Of a DNA stretch of 7,987 nt, positions 6,555 through 7,987 are shown piece by piece. Source of the DNA: DUVT01 sp041675865 (lineage in GTDB: Bacteria; Bacillota_I; Bacilli_A; ML615J-28; CAG-698); assembly GCA_041675865.1 (NCBI GenBank), contig JBAYTA010000082.1, positions 1 to 7,987 on the forward strand. Direction: 5' to 3'. A program made the position numbers and the translations under genes. The notes below the pieces were generated by a model that was not told the DNA's origin, ran no database searches, and saw nothing but the letters and a program-made list of their open reading frames with translations. Numbering within the stretch: the first letter of the stretch is position 1; every line of letters starts with the position of its first letter.

Positions 6555-7987
6555 ATGCGTAAATTTTTAGTTAAAATGGGCTTATTCATTATCGCATTCG
6601 GTTTCGTTTTTGCACTAACAAGCTGTAAAGATCCAGATGAAGGCGACAAAACTGAAGATAAAATAGCTCCGTTGTTGGAAGTAAAACCTGAATCGATCGA
6701 ATTATTCTCTGGTGATGCTGCAAGAGATTATGATCCTATGACAGGCGTTACTGCTCGTGATGATGTTGATGGAACAATCACATCAAGTGTTAATGTAGAT
6801 AAAGGGAATTTTGACCCAGATACTCCAGGAACATATACATTTACTTATACTGTTGAGGATAAAGCTGGTAATAAATCTTCAGCTACAAGAACTGTTGTAG
6901 TTGTAAATGTTACATCAGCTGTAAAAGTTGGTGACGCTTATACAACTAATTTTGTAGTTAACCCTCAACTAATCCCACAATATGTTGGAGCAAGTTTTGG
7001 CTTTGATTTAACAAAAGTTCAAATTTTCTCAAAAGAATATGTTGAATGGATAATGGAAAATTATCCAGAACGCTTTGCTACTTTATGGGGCGCAGTAGTT
7101 GTTATTGATGCTGATGGAAAAGTAGTACATTCTCGTTATTTATGGAATAATGTAGGCTTAGATGAAGAAGGAGTACAAGTTACTTTTACAAACGATACTC
7201 TAACATGGGTTAACTACCCAGATCATGCAAGCTCTGATCCTAAACTATATAAATATCGTCCAATTACAACAGGTGGTATGCTAGGTGATATTTTAAGATT
7301 TATCCCTGATGGCGGACATGTTTTAGTTGGTGTTAATGGTCACGATAATGGAGAAGGAACTCCTAAGAAATTCTTTGAAGATCATGTTGTAAACATTAAC
7401 GATAATGGATTAGGTAAAGTTATTGATATAACTACTATTAATACTGATTTTGATGAAAATGATACATGGCCTATTATTTTTGTACCTTATGAAAATGTAG
7501 AAATGGATAAATCAACTGCACATACAGAAACTAAAATAGTATTAAGTCCTGGTGATGAATACGATGTTTTAGAAGGTGTTACTGCTAAGAGTGCAGCTGG
7601 TGCTGATATTACAGATACAATTACTTATAAAATTTATCCATACTCATCAATGACAGATTTAGTTGTTACTGTACCTGGAATTGATAGAGATATTAAGAAT
7701 GGTAATGTTTACTTTACTGAAGACCCACTTGATGAAATTGATTTAAGTGAAATGGAACCGGGTGACCCTGTTCGTCGTTTCATGGTTGAATATACTGTAG
7801 TAGACCCTGATAACAATAAAGTTGACAAATCATGGCGTCTATATGAAGTAGTTCCTCCTGCAGAACCAACAACTCCTAACAAGATTATATTTGGAGATGT
7901 TACTGAAGAAGTTAGATACAATGATACTTTAGCTTTAGTTGATGAACATGGTAGTGGAATCAATATGCGTCTTGATGCATACAACGA
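6555..7987 (+). CDS. Large Ig-like-domain surface lipoprotein (3' partial)
   Basis: The frame is open from ATG at 6555 to the window end (477 codons plus 2 nt) with no stop, so the C-terminus is missing. The basic start MRKFLVK, a hydrophobic core and the lipobox LTSC predict lipidation at Cys24 and export to the outer membrane face. An acidic linker follows. Residues about 38-117 form a DUF5011-type Ig-like domain (IAPLLEVKPE... PGTYTFTYTVEDKAGN), resembling the one in the GDPD lipoprotein. Residues about 120-325 match no family I recognise; they contain VVVIDADGKVVHSRY (181-195) and IPDGGHVLVGVNG (250-262). Residues about 326-433 look like a second Ig-like unit (SPGDEYDVLEGVTAKSAAG... MVEYTVVDPDNN). 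A Pro-rich linker (434-441) leads into a further domain cut by the window edge. A surface or adhesion or substrate-binding role is inference. It has its own promoter and two candidate operators, so it is regulated separately from the upstream operon. Confidence 0.87.
   Translation, partial: MRKFLVKMGLFIIAFGFVFALTSCKDPDEGDKTEDKIAPLLEVKPESIELFSGDAARDYDPMTGVTARDDVDGTITSSVNVDKGNFDPDTPGTYTFTYTVEDKAGNKSSATRTVVVVNVTSAVKVGDAYTTNFVVNPQLIPQYVGASFGFDLTKVQIFSKEYVEWIMENYPERFATLWGAVVVIDADGKVVHSRYLWNNVGLDEEGVQVTFTNDTLTWVNYPDHASSDPKLYKYRPITTGGMLGDILRFIPDGGHVLVGVNGHDNGEGTPKKFFEDHVVNINDNGLGKVIDITTINTDFDENDTWPIIFVPYENVEMDKSTAHTETKIVLSPGDEYDVLEGVTAKSAAGADITDTITYKIYPYSSMTDLVVTVPGIDRDIKNGNVYFTEDPLDEIDLSEMEPGDPVRRFMVEYTVVDPDNNKVDKSWRLYEVVPPAEPTTPNKIIFGDVTEEVRYNDTLALVDEHGSGINMRLDAYN

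Noticed and set aside
7709..7984. 91-codon frame on the minus strand
   Set aside because: It is antisense to the large lipoprotein gene, whose plus-strand frame is open and shows domain-like sequence.

Overview
The window is AT-rich (about one-third G+C by eye). Its coding regions follow the standard bacterial code: every tryptophan codon inside the genes is TGG, and one gene ends in TGA. The low G+C, strong purine-rich ribosome binding sites, lipoprotein signal peptides and Ig-like surface lipoproteins suggest a low-GC Bacillota or a relative of the Tenericutes (Izemoplasma, Haloplasma or Erysipelotrichia-like). This placement is inference; no marker gene is present.

Positions 2-6244 hold four tightly packed plus-strand genes that look like one operon. 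They are a DUF4127 gene (5' end outside the window), a secreted GHL10-type glycoside hydrolase with a C-terminal membrane anchor, a second complete DUF4127 gene, and a lipoprotein joining an Ig-like domain to a glycerophosphodiester phosphodiesterase (GDPD) domain. The first three overlap by 17 and 8 nt, and the fourth starts 22 nt after the third. Two cytosolic proteins of unknown function therefore flank a surface glycosidase, followed by a surface phosphodiesterase. The set suggests turnover of a cell-surface or environmental glycan or glycerophosphate-containing polymer, but the substrate cannot be read from sequence.

Positions 6245-6554 are non-coding. The first 190 bases show nothing convincing. 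The remainder holds a perfect 18-bp LacI/CcpA-type palindrome, a weak hairpin followed by a T run, and a sigma-A-like promoter whose -35/-10 spacer is filled by an 8+8 bp inverted repeat. This region drives a new transcription unit.

From 6555 to the window end runs the 5' part of a large lipoprotein (477 codons, no stop reached). It has an Ig-like domain near the N-terminus, an unassigned middle region and probably a second Ig-like domain. The most interesting items are the DUF4127-GHL10-DUF4127-GDPD gene set, the divergence between the two DUF4127 paralogs, the Gly-Cys C-terminal anchor on the hydrolase, and the doubly symmetric control region.
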